From NCBI GenBank assembly GCA_029855925.1, contig JAGSHP010000182.1, forward strand, positions 1 through 5,242: DNA of 5,242 bases, in the 5' to 3' direction. Numbering within the stretch: position 1 is the stretch's first letter; each line of letters opens with the position of its first letter. This DNA is from Candidatus Thorarchaeota archaeon. GTDB lineage: Archaea; Asgardarchaeota; Thorarchaeia; Thorarchaeales; Thorarchaeaceae. The notes under the pieces are model-generated. The model saw only the letters and a program-made list of their open reading frames with translations. It ran no database searches and had not been told where the DNA came from. Made by a program: the position numbers and the translations under genes. Positions 1-5,139 of this stretch are shown here, in pieces.

Positions 1-1
1 G

Positions 2-136
2 TACATCGCAGGCATAATCACCGATGACCGTCGTACACAGCGTGAGATTGCTGAGGCATCCAACGTGACTGAGGTCACTGTACGAAATCGTTACAAGGAC
101 CTTGCCACAAGCCTTCAGATCACGATTCGACCATAA
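2..136 (+). CDS. tfb: Transcription initiation factor IIB (TFB), C-terminal end (5'-truncated by window)
   Basis: Reading frame 2 is open from the window edge to a TAA at 134-136 and gives 44 residues, beginning YIAGIITDDRRTQREIAEAS and continuing NVTEVTVRNRYKDL. The RRTQREIAE and VTEVTVRNRYK segments are the signature of the last helices of the second cyclin-like repeat of archaeal TFB, the helix-turn-helix part that contacts the BRE upstream of the TATA box. TFB recruits RNA polymerase to TBP-bound promoters. The zinc ribbon, B-finger and first repeat lie outside the window. The family ends shortly after this motif, so the C-terminus looks complete. PSTK follows 89 bases downstream on the same strand. 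Many archaea carry several TFB copies, and which paralogue this is cannot be told from the tail alone. Confidence 0.92.
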   Translation, partial: YIAGIITDDRRTQREIAEASNVTEVTVRNRYKDLATSLQITIRP

Positions 137-143
137 ACTCACA

Positions 144-179
144 CGAGCAGTTCTCGGGGCCAGCGAGCCCCGAGGCTCG
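144..179. repeat. GC-rich interrupted hairpin between TFB and PSTK, flanked by 7-base direct repeats
   Basis: CTCGGGGC (153-160) pairs perfectly with GCCCCGAG (167-174) around the 6-base loop CAGCGA. Beneath it CGAGC (144-148) pairs with GCTCG (175-179), leaving a one-sided AGTT bulge at 149-152, so 13 base pairs form in all. TAAACTC stands just outside on both sides (134-140, overlapping the TFB stop, and 183-189). A short T run (191-194) follows. It could end TFB transcription, act as an RNA processing or stability element ahead of PSTK, or be a small palindromic insertion. The pairing is certain. The role is inference. The archaeal SECIS GAA/A internal loop is not present. Confidence 0.5.
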
Positions 180-209
180 CCGTAAACTCCTTTTGCATGG
201 TTGCATCTA

Positions 210-227
210 AATGTCCTGACAGACATT
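210..227 (+). promoter_or_regulatory. Hairpin and ATG-TCC-TGA mini-ORF at the PSTK start
   Basis: AATGTC (210-215) is the reverse complement of GACATT (222-227), with the loop CTGACA between. The 3' arm contains the first two bases of the TTG start (226-228). The 5' arm contains an ATG (211-213) in the PSTK frame that meets TGA after one codon (217-219). As an ordinary leader this is a two-codon ORF just upstream of PSTK. It could limit or couple initiation. The pairing and frame are visible. Any regulatory role is speculation, since a six-base stem is short. Confidence 0.25.
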
Positions 228-1020
228 GAACCAGTTTCTACTCGCTCTATGCGGTCTACCAGCATCAGGAAAGACAACTTTCGCCCGTGCACTCCATCTT
301 CGACTGAGTGCGAAGACAGGGGTAGACATAGTCAGCACAGACGACCTCCGAGACTCTGAGTACTATCGAGATTTTCGACCCGAGCTTGAGCATCATGTGC
401 GAGGAGAGTCTCTTGCTCAAGTAGCGGATCTCATCAGGCAAGGCCGTTCCGTCATATTCGATGACACAAACTACTATTCCAGCATGCGTCACGAACTACT
501 AGACATCGCCCGCGCTGCGAGAATCGGTTACGGTCTGATCCATATATCCACCCCTGTTGATGTCGCCCTTATGTGGAATCAGCGCCGTGCCGGCCCTGTC
601 CCGGACAGTGTTGTGCGGAAGATAAGTGAAAAGTTCGACACGCCCGGACGACGATACTCATGGGATGCTCCCTTGTTGGAGCTCGACCTCTCGAAGATGT
701 CCGTGAGCCGGGCTGTTGACCTTACCCTGGAACACCTGCATACCTTGGAACACCCGATTGTTTCTCCTCCTAGTTCCCCATTATCTCCCACGCACACCGC
801 GCGCGCTGAAGTACAGAGTGATATCGCCGATGAGGCTGCCCTTTATGATGTAGTCACTCGCCGCGTAGTCGCGTCCTATCTCTCGGACCATCCCGAGAAA
901 CGCGATCGTGATATTCACTCACGAATCCGACGCGAAGTTCTAAGAACGGCCTTGTCCACCGGACTGTCCATTGAAGAGACCGAACGGCTTCTTAGACGCA
1001 TGCTCGAAGAGTCGGCCTGA
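226..1020 (+). CDS. pstK: L-seryl-tRNA(Sec) kinase (PSTK)
   Basis: PSTK phosphorylates the seryl group on Ser-tRNA(Sec) using ATP, making the Sep-tRNA(Sec) that SepSecS then uses. The 264-residue protein has a P-loop at 10-17 (GLPASGKT), the STDDLRDS segment at 37-44 with the expected catalytic aspartate, the strongly diagnostic FDDTNYYSSMR at 78-88 (Walker B region), and EKFDTPGRRYSWD at 135-147. A Pro/Ser-rich linker (about 173-197) leads to a charged helical C-terminal domain (about 203-263), matching the archaeal domain that grips the tRNA(Sec) D arm. The length fits archaeal PSTK. The start is a TTG without a clear Shine-Dalgarno. It is preferred because an in-frame TGA lies nine bases upstream and the P-loop falls at the usual distance from the N-terminus. 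In the RNxxR stretch expected near 117-121 the first arginine is Trp117 (WNQRR). The gene converges on tRNA-Sec, its substrate's gene. Confidence 0.95.
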   Translation: MNQFLLALCGLPASGKTTFARALHLRLSAKTGVDIVSTDDLRDSEYYRDFRPELEHHVRGESLAQVADLIRQGRSVIFDDTNYYSSMRHELLDIARAARIGYGLIHISTPVDVALMWNQRRAGPVPDSVVRKISEKFDTPGRRYSWDAPLLELDLSKMSVSRAVDLTLEHLHTLEHPIVSPPSSPLSPTHTARAEVQSDIADEAALYDVVTRRVVASYLSDHPEKRDRDIHSRIRREVLRTALSTGLSIEETERLLRRMLEESA

Positions 1021-1046
1021 ACTTGCCTGCAAGAGAAGGTGGTATC

Positions 1047-1137
1047 TGGCGGCTCCCTAAGAGAATCGAACTCTCATCGCTTGCGCGATCACGGGTTTGA
1101 AGCCCGCGGGACTGGACCACCAATCCTGTAGGGAGCC
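1047..1137 (-). tRNA. tRNA-Sec (anticodon UCA), CCA encoded
   Basis: On the minus strand the gene folds as an archaeal 9/4 tRNA(Sec). The 9-bp acceptor is GGCTCCCTA (1137-1129) with TAGGGAGCC (1059-1051). The linker is CA, then a 7-bp D stem GGATTGG/CCAGTCC closes a 4-base loop (1126-1109). The 6-bp anticodon stem (one G-U) carries loop CTTCAAA with anticodon TCA at 1100-1098. The long variable arm ATCGC/GCGAT is capped by a GCAA tetraloop (1089-1076), and a 4-bp T stem AGAG/CTCT closes loop TTCGATT (1074-1060). Discriminator G73 is at 1050 and CCA at 1049-1047. The G2-C71 and C3-G70 pairs match identity elements reported for archaeal PSTK. The extended D stem, long variable arm, G73 and UCA anticodon separate it from tRNA-Ser and from suppressors. 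It lies 39 bases after the stop of the preceding minus-strand gene with no convincing TATA box between, so it is probably the last gene of the selB unit. Confidence 0.97.
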
Positions 1138-1176
1138 AAAATTGAATAGTCGGCCGGTCTGCACGAACTCGTATGC

Positions 1177-1827
1177 TCAGAGAATCCGGTTGATGAATGC
1201 AACGGTCTCCTTCTTCCACTCCACGGACTTCTTGGCTATTTCTGTTGCAATCCCTCCAGGCAACGCCTCGTCACTGGGTAGGGACTCTATCTTGGATAGC
1301 CACGCGCTTGTGGTCAGAGAGACTGGCGGGACCTCCTCTCCCTCCGTTGCCTTGATCATCATCTCTCTTCCATGGGCAATATGGACATAGATATCAGAGA
1401 GCGGCGCCTTCTTGAAGATGTCGGCCACCAGCTTGTCCCAGCAGCCCTTTGCAATCAATGCACGAGTCAGGCGTTGTCTTCGATCATCATCAAGTGATCG
1501 GAACTTGTCGAAGGCATCCTTGACCTCACTCAAGACGGACTCCACATACGGGTTGAGGATCTCCTCGTTGTCACCCCACGCGGTGATCACAAGCTTGGAC
1601 GGTTCCTCCTCCACTAGTACCTGTACTATGATTTTCGCACTGTCTAGATTCACATGAAATGTTGCATTGGCCTCGAATACACGACTCTCAGCCTCGGAAT
1701 AGTCCTTGAGGAGAACACCTGGCTTTGAGGCAATGATGAACCATGCTATTCTGAATGCTGTGGAAGGTTCCACAGTTTCGAAGTCCATTGATTGTGTTAC
1801 TTCTATCTGGTCATCGGCCTCTGCCAC
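1177..1827 (-). CDS. Unrecognised 216-residue protein embedded in the selenocysteine operon
   Basis: I do not recognise the family. The protein is soluble-looking, with no signal peptide, membrane segment, zinc-ligand cluster or nucleotide-binding loop, and has a single cysteine (Cys129). By eye it has an acidic N-terminus (1-20), a hydrophobic helix near 23-34, three beta-type stretches (54-60, 65-72, 78-84), a long amphipathic helix (about 88-110), further charged helices (113-140) and a C-terminal helix (about 193-214). This suggests an alpha/beta domain plus a helical tail. The GTG start follows a good Shine-Dalgarno AGGTGA (1837-1832), four bases away. It begins 26 bases after the SepSecS stop and ends 39 bases before tRNA-Sec, so co-transcription with selB and SepSecS is likely. 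That placement suggests a role with Sec-tRNA(Sec), SelB, SECIS or selenium delivery, but this is guilt by association. That it is a real gene is well supported; its function is unknown. Confidence 0.8.
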   Translation of the reverse strand: MAEADDQIEVTQSMDFETVEPSTAFRIAWFIIASKPGVLLKDYSEAESRVFEANATFHVNLDSAKIIVQVLVEEEPSKLVITAWGDNEEILNPYVESVLSEVKDAFDKFRSLDDDRRQRLTRALIAKGCWDKLVADIFKKAPLSDIYVHIAHGREMMIKATEGEEVPPVSLTTSAWLSKIESLPSDEALPGGIATEIAKKSVEWKKETVAFINRIL

Positions 1828-1831
1828 ACAA

Positions 1832-1837
1832 TCACCT
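1832..1837 (-). promoter_or_regulatory. Shine-Dalgarno site for the 216-residue gene
   Basis: The minus strand reads AGGTGA here, a match to the archaeal anti-Shine-Dalgarno complement (GGAGGTGA), four bases before GTG at 1827. It supports choosing the GTG start over the downstream ATG at codon 14. It also shows that this gene is translated independently of SepSecS, whose stop lies 26 bases upstream of the GTG. Confidence 0.65.
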
Positions 1838-1853
1838 TCTCTTTGAATTGGTA

Positions 1854-3170
1854 CTATAGACCTGCAACCACCTTAAAGAGTTTCTCAATTGCTCTCTCAA
1901 CATCCCATTGGCTGGCTCCAATTGCAGCGTTCATGACAACGTAACTATGCGGATAATCATCGATGCATGAACCATACTCTCCCTGACTCACTGCACGTGG
2001 TCCAGTAACTCTCTCATTGTAGAGTCTGGCTCCAATCTCATGTGCATTCATTCCATCGATGGTCATTGCGCAGGAGACCGCGTTCTCAACATCAAGGAGG
2101 CGCTGCCCCACTTTTTCTGCAGTTTCCTGTAGAAGAGCACCTAGCAGCTGCCGATTCTTCTTCTGTTCCGCACGTAGTTCTTGGTATCTCTTCATCCCAA
2201 TGGCGGTCAGGGAGGCAAGCAGTTGAACCACGGGTGCTGCACTGGCGCGTCCTGCATAGGTCTCAGCCACCTGCTCGATTGTTTCGGGCTTTGGCGCTAC
2301 CACAATAGAGCCTCCCACAGGAGTGAGGAAGTTCTTGTCGGTACTCTGGACAACAATGTCCACACGTCCAGCGTCAATTGCGCTTCTGATGGACTTCATG
2401 ACGCTCTCGGACTGAACCCCATATGCGTTGTTGATCACTAACGGGACCTGATGGTCCTCACATAACCGAGCTATGTCTTTGACGGGGTCGGACTCGCGAG
2501 GGGGAAAGAACGTCGTCGTTGCAATGACTGATGCATCTCTTGTGTTCTTGATAGTCTTCTCAATCGCATCCATGTCAGCTCTGACTGCATCCCCCTCCAA
2601 GATGGTTGGCATTGGCTTGATCTCTATACCGGTCAACGCGACACCCCGCAGAGGAGACTTGTGGTCCACTCGCGGATACAGTACAGTTCGAACTCCAAGT
2701 TCACGGCGAAGTGCAGCAAGTGATAGTCCAATGCTCATTCCTGTGGACAGTGGCAGCACCAGTCCGTGTCTTATGTTGGGGAGACCAAGCCGACGAATCG
2801 CATCCGTGACCATTGCATTACAGATCTGCTGCATCAGTGAGGCACCCACCGCCTTGGGCTGTGGTGCTGTGACATGCCCGCTCCGCCCGACTCCATGATT
2901 GAATCCAGCAGCGAGTCGTGACACGAGCGGAGTGGCAACTCTCGCCTCTCTTTCGCCCACGCGAATTGCCTTTGGGTCCTTGTCCGAGTCCAATGATGAT
3001 AAGAGCTGAAGCATCCATTCAATCTGCATCTCCAAGAGAGGCGCATCTGGGAATCGTCTTCGATTCAGAATGTCCTTGATTGGTGCCAGTAATGCATCAA
3101 GTGTGATCATTCCACGTTCAGCCATGTTCTTGGGAACAAGTTCTAGAAGTCTCTTCTCAATCTCATCCAT
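1854..3170 (-). CDS. spcS: O-phosphoseryl-tRNA(Sec):selenocysteine synthase (SepSecS), PLP enzyme
   Basis: SepSecS converts Sep-tRNA(Sec) to Sec-tRNA(Sec) using selenophosphate as donor and PLP as cofactor. It works in the cytoplasm, as a tetramer in characterised members. The 438-residue protein has the family landmarks in order: VGEREAR (71-77); NHGVGRSG (91-98) and the following APQPKAVGASL (102-112), which supply the arginine and glutamine of the phosphate/substrate loop (Arg96, Gln104); a fold-type I core with NNAYG (247-251); the PLP lysine Lys279 in QSTDKNFLTPVGGS (275-288); and AGRAS (306-310) with Arg308, the counterpart of the substrate arginine of the human enzyme. Length and N-terminal helices fit archaeal members. 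The ATG touches the selB stop (TAG at 3173-3171). A GAGGAG Shine-Dalgarno (3185-3180) inside selB supports coupled translation. The stop is TAG. No key residue is missing. Confidence 0.96.
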   Translation of the reverse strand: MDEIEKRLLELVPKNMAERGMITLDALLAPIKDILNRRRFPDAPLLEMQIEWMLQLLSSLDSDKDPKAIRVGEREARVATPLVSRLAAGFNHGVGRSGHVTAPQPKAVGASLMQQICNAMVTDAIRRLGLPNIRHGLVLPLSTGMSIGLSLAALRRELGVRTVLYPRVDHKSPLRGVALTGIEIKPMPTILEGDAVRADMDAIEKTIKNTRDASVIATTTFFPPRESDPVKDIARLCEDHQVPLVINNAYGVQSESVMKSIRSAIDAGRVDIVVQSTDKNFLTPVGGSIVVAPKPETIEQVAETYAGRASAAPVVQLLASLTAIGMKRYQELRAEQKKNRQLLGALLQETAEKVGQRLLDVENAVSCAMTIDGMNAHEIGARLYNERVTGPRAVSQGEYGSCIDDYPHSYVVMNAAIGASQWDVERAIEKLFKVVAGL

Positions 3171-4556
3171 CTATATTCTCTCCTCAATATAATCATCAAG
3201 ACGGACCTCGACACCCTCAGCGATTGGCCGCTCAAACTTCGCAACGACAACACCCTTTGTGCCAAAGGTCGAGCCGATAACTCCTCGAATATTGTCGCTC
3301 GTCACTATCTCCCGTCCCCTCAGGTGCTGGGCAGCCTCCTTGTGCATGGCCAGACCCTGTACCAAGACATCATCCTCCCGGACCCGCATGACGGTGCCAG
3401 TACGTCTCCTCTGTCTATACACCACAAAAGAGTCGCTCATCTCCTCTACCACACCGTGTCCAATGATGCGCATCTCTGTAGGTTTCAGATCGGTTCGCAT
3501 GAGCAATACGTTTGTTCCGGGCTCCGATGGGATACGTCTTCGAGTGCGGAGAATCAGATCATACTCCTTCTCATCATTGACGGTTTCAAGTAGCACTCTT
3601 CGGTCATCCACATATCTGATTGGAAACGACTCACATGTTACTTCGGCCATGCCCACATGGGCGCTCATTATCATGCCCCTTGTGATGCCTCTTGTGTACA
3701 ATGGATTCTGCTCAATGTGAACAAGAAGAATTTGTGCTGTAGACAGCGTGCCTGGCTCGCACAGGTAGTCGCCCCTTGTGATATCATCGGGACTGATATC
3801 GGGAACATTGATACCTACTCTGTCACCCGCCTGTGCCTGATCTCGTGCAGCCCCAAATGTCTGAATGCTCCTGACCTTCGCGGACCTCCCCTGAGGCACG
3901 AGTCTGACAGTGTCCCCAATCTTGATCTGGCCTCTCAGAATCGTTCCCGTGGTGACCGTGCCAAATCCTCTCACATTGAAAGCATGATCGATGGGCATGA
4001 GGAACGCACCTCCAACATCTCGACTCCGAGGCTCAAGAATGCGAAGCAAAGCCTGACGGAGTTCATCCATTCCCTCTCCAGTCTTTGCAGAGACCCTGAC
4101 AAACTCAATCCTCTTGAACTTCGACTCTGCGAGAATCTTGCGTGCCTGTGATTCCACTGTTTCCAGCCGGGTCTCGTCAGCAAGGTCAGTCTTAGTAATT
4201 GCGACTACTATCCTGTCGATGCCCATGGACTGAAGTACAATGATGTGTTCGCCAGTCTGAATCTTTGGTCCCTCGTCTGCCGCAACTGTCAGGATTGCTG
4301 CGTCAATTATGTTCGCGCCCGCCACAACGCTACGAATCAAGTCCGCATGACCTGGGGCATCAACAAGAGTCACGAGATAGTTGTCCAGTCTGAACATTGT
4401 GAACCCAAGGTCGATTGTTATTCCCCGTTCCTTTGACTGAGGATGTTTGTCAAGGCCCGCTGTGAATACTCCCTCGCTTAGAACCTTAGCTAAGGCAGTC
4501 TTGCCGTGGTCAATGTGACCCATTAGACCGACATGAAGGGGGATCATATCACTCAT
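3171..4556 (-). CDS. selB: Selenocysteine-specific translation elongation factor SelB
   Basis: SelB is a GTPase that binds Sec-tRNA(Sec) specifically and delivers it to UGA codons in a SECIS-dependent way. Counting from the chosen ATG (461 residues), G1 is GHIDHGKT (13-20), the switch region is RGITIDLGF (44-52), G3 is DAPGH (66-70), G4 is TKTD (121-124) and G5 is SAK (156-158). TKTD in place of NKxD is normal for archaeal SelB. A domain II motif DHAFNVRGFGTVTTGT follows (about 190-205). The C-terminal RGVIGSTFGTKGVVVAKF (about 433-450) is the archaeal SelB appended domain, and there are no bacterial winged helices. Codons are open upstream to 4637. The ATG at 4556 is preferred because it gives the usual N-terminus (MSDMIPLHVGLMGHIDHG) and because a TATA box at 4586-4591 lies inside the longer version. 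ATG 4547 is the alternative. It is the first gene of the minus-strand Sec unit. Confidence 0.96.
   Translation of the reverse strand: MSDMIPLHVGLMGHIDHGKTALAKVLSEGVFTAGLDKHPQSKERGITIDLGFTMFRLDNYLVTLVDAPGHADLIRSVVAGANIIDAAILTVAADEGPKIQTGEHIIVLQSMGIDRIVVAITKTDLADETRLETVESQARKILAESKFKRIEFVRVSAKTGEGMDELRQALLRILEPRSRDVGGAFLMPIDHAFNVRGFGTVTTGTILRGQIKIGDTVRLVPQGRSAKVRSIQTFGAARDQAQAGDRVGINVPDISPDDITRGDYLCEPGTLSTAQILLVHIEQNPLYTRGITRGMIMSAHVGMAEVTCESFPIRYVDDRRVLLETVNDEKEYDLILRTRRRIPSEPGTNVLLMRTDLKPTEMRIIGHGVVEEMSDSFVVYRQRRRTGTVMRVREDDVLVQGLAMHKEAAQHLRGREIVTSDNIRGVIGSTFGTKGVVVAKFERPIAEGVEVRLDDYIEERI
3180..3185 (-). promoter_or_regulatory. Shine-Dalgarno site for SepSecS inside the 3' end of selB
   Basis: The minus strand reads GAGGAG, nine bases before the SepSecS ATG at 3170. 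It lies within the last codons of selB, so ribosomes finishing selB can restart on SepSecS. This fixes the SepSecS start at 3170. Confidence 0.6.
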
Positions 4557-4585
4557 ATGTTTCGCCAGTGATATCTCATTGCGAG

Positions 4586-4591
4586 TTATAA
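4586..4591 (-). promoter_or_regulatory. Probable TATA box of the selB operon
   Basis: The minus strand reads GAGAAAGTTATAACTCGC, a purine-rich BRE-like stretch followed by TTATAA. Archaeal transcription usually starts about 25 bases downstream, here near 4562, only a few bases before the selB ATG at 4556. There is no Shine-Dalgarno in front of that ATG, which fits a leaderless or nearly leaderless transcript. TTATAA is its own reverse complement, so orientation rests on the flanking purines and spacing. Confidence 0.5.
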
Positions 4592-4619
4592 CTTTCTCCA
4601 CTTCCATGTAATAGAGGGG

Positions 4620-4625
4620 TTTATT
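4620..4625 (+). promoter_or_regulatory. Probable TATA box of the pilin-like gene
   Basis: On the plus strand TTTATT follows the purine-rich GAGGGG, which resembles a BRE. The ATG at 4650 lies about 27 bases from the centre of the box, the normal distance to a transcription start, so the message is probably leaderless. This supports ATG 4650 over the in-frame GTG at 4638. Confidence 0.45.
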
Positions 4626-4649
4626 GCCCCCCATCACGTGCTACAACGT

Positions 4650-5057
4650 ATGGTATCCCGTTCACTCGAAAAGATGATGCTGATTGCAATAGGACTGACA
4701 ACAGTCGTGCTCGTGGGTGTCCCAGTTCTACTATACTCAATCAATACCATTAACGCTGTATCCAACTTGGAGCGTGCGCAGACCTTTGCGCAGCAGCTAC
4801 ACAATGCGACTGCAGAGGTTGATCAACTCAGGAATGACTCCATCTCGCTTGAACTCTTTCTCCCTGACGATGTACAGGTGGTTGTCAATGATCGAACACT
4901 GACAGTCTCCTATCATCCTCCGGACGGTACTGTGGAGACATGGAGTCATGGCTATAATCACACACTCGCCCTCACTCCTCCAAGCGAAAGTGGCACATAT
5001 CTTGTCACGGTGAGGCTGAACAGCGGGACCATTGAAATTATCTTCTCGTCACTCTGA
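4650..5057 (+). CDS. Small membrane-anchored, pilin-like surface protein
   Basis: The family is not recognised. The 135-residue product has a short basic N-terminus (MVSRSLEK) and a hydrophobic helix at about 9-29 (LIAIGLTTVVLVGVPVLLY). A polar, coiled-coil-like helical stretch (about 33-62) follows, then a beta-rich domain (about 66-135) with repeated short strands. Three N-x-S/T sequons lie after the membrane helix (Asn52, Asn62, Asn103), as expected for a surface glycoprotein. One N-terminal helix plus a beta domain is the build of archaeal type IV pilins and archaellin-like proteins, but I see no convincing class III cleavage motif with the usual glutamate position. A simple signal-anchored protein is equally possible. 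The start is ATG 4650, fixed by the TATA spacing. GTG 4638 would add four residues. It diverges from selB across 93 bases and has no evident link to the Sec pathway. Confidence 0.7.
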   Translation: MVSRSLEKMMLIAIGLTTVVLVGVPVLLYSINTINAVSNLERAQTFAQQLHNATAEVDQLRNDSISLELFLPDDVQVVVNDRTLTVSYHPPDGTVETWSHGYNHTLALTPPSESGTYLVTVRLNSGTIEIIFSSL

Positions 5058-5080
5058 TGTATTTGCTCTCCAGCACAATG

Positions 5081-5088
5081 TTTTTAAT
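5081..5088 (+). promoter_or_regulatory. Probable TATA box of the gene starting at 5140
   Basis: TTTTTAAT lies about 55 bases upstream of the ATG at 5140. A transcript starting about 25 bases downstream (around 5110) would have a leader of about 30 bases containing the GAGGA site at 5126-5130. The overlapping GGGCCC and CCCGGG at 5091-5099 fall between the box and the predicted start. Supported only by position and composition. Confidence 0.4.
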
Positions 5089-5139
5089 CTGGGCCCGGGT
5101 CTTCGCGGTTCAATACGCCAGTGGCGAGGATTGATTCTC

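Noticed and set aside
144..179. The hairpin between TFB and PSTK considered as a SECIS element.
   Set aside because: Archaeal SECIS elements have a GAA/A internal loop under a short GC stem. This one has a one-sided AGTT bulge and an 8-bp stem, and TFB is not a selenoprotein gene.
1022..1033. CTTGCCTGCAAG inverted repeat after the PSTK stop, considered as a bidirectional terminator.
   Set aside because: The stem is only four or five pairs with almost no loop, and no T run follows on either strand.
1047..1137. Reading the tRNA as tRNA-Ser or a UGA suppressor tRNA.
   Set aside because: The 9-bp acceptor, 7-bp D stem, 6-bp anticodon stem and UCA anticodon next to Sec genes fit only tRNA-Sec.
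2473..2898. Open frames of up to about 150 codons opposite SepSecS and SelB (for example 2473-2898 and 3259-3720, plus strand).
   Set aside because: They lie wholly inside well-supported genes on the other strand, lack promoters and ribosome binding sites, and give Ser/Arg-rich translations with no family motifs.
4557..4637. 27-residue N-terminal extension of SelB from GTG 4637.
   Set aside because: It contains the likely TATA box, is absent from SelB proteins I know, and would start only one base from the divergent frame's GTG.
5055..5087. TGA that ends the pilin-like gene is followed in frame by TGT ATT TGC TCT CCA GCA CAA TGT, a Cys-rich run that might suggest Sec read-through.
   Set aside because: The run ends at TAA after nine codons, overlaps the TATA-like box of the next gene, and I see no SECIS-like hairpin after it. 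Three cysteine codons in a short stretch are easily chance.
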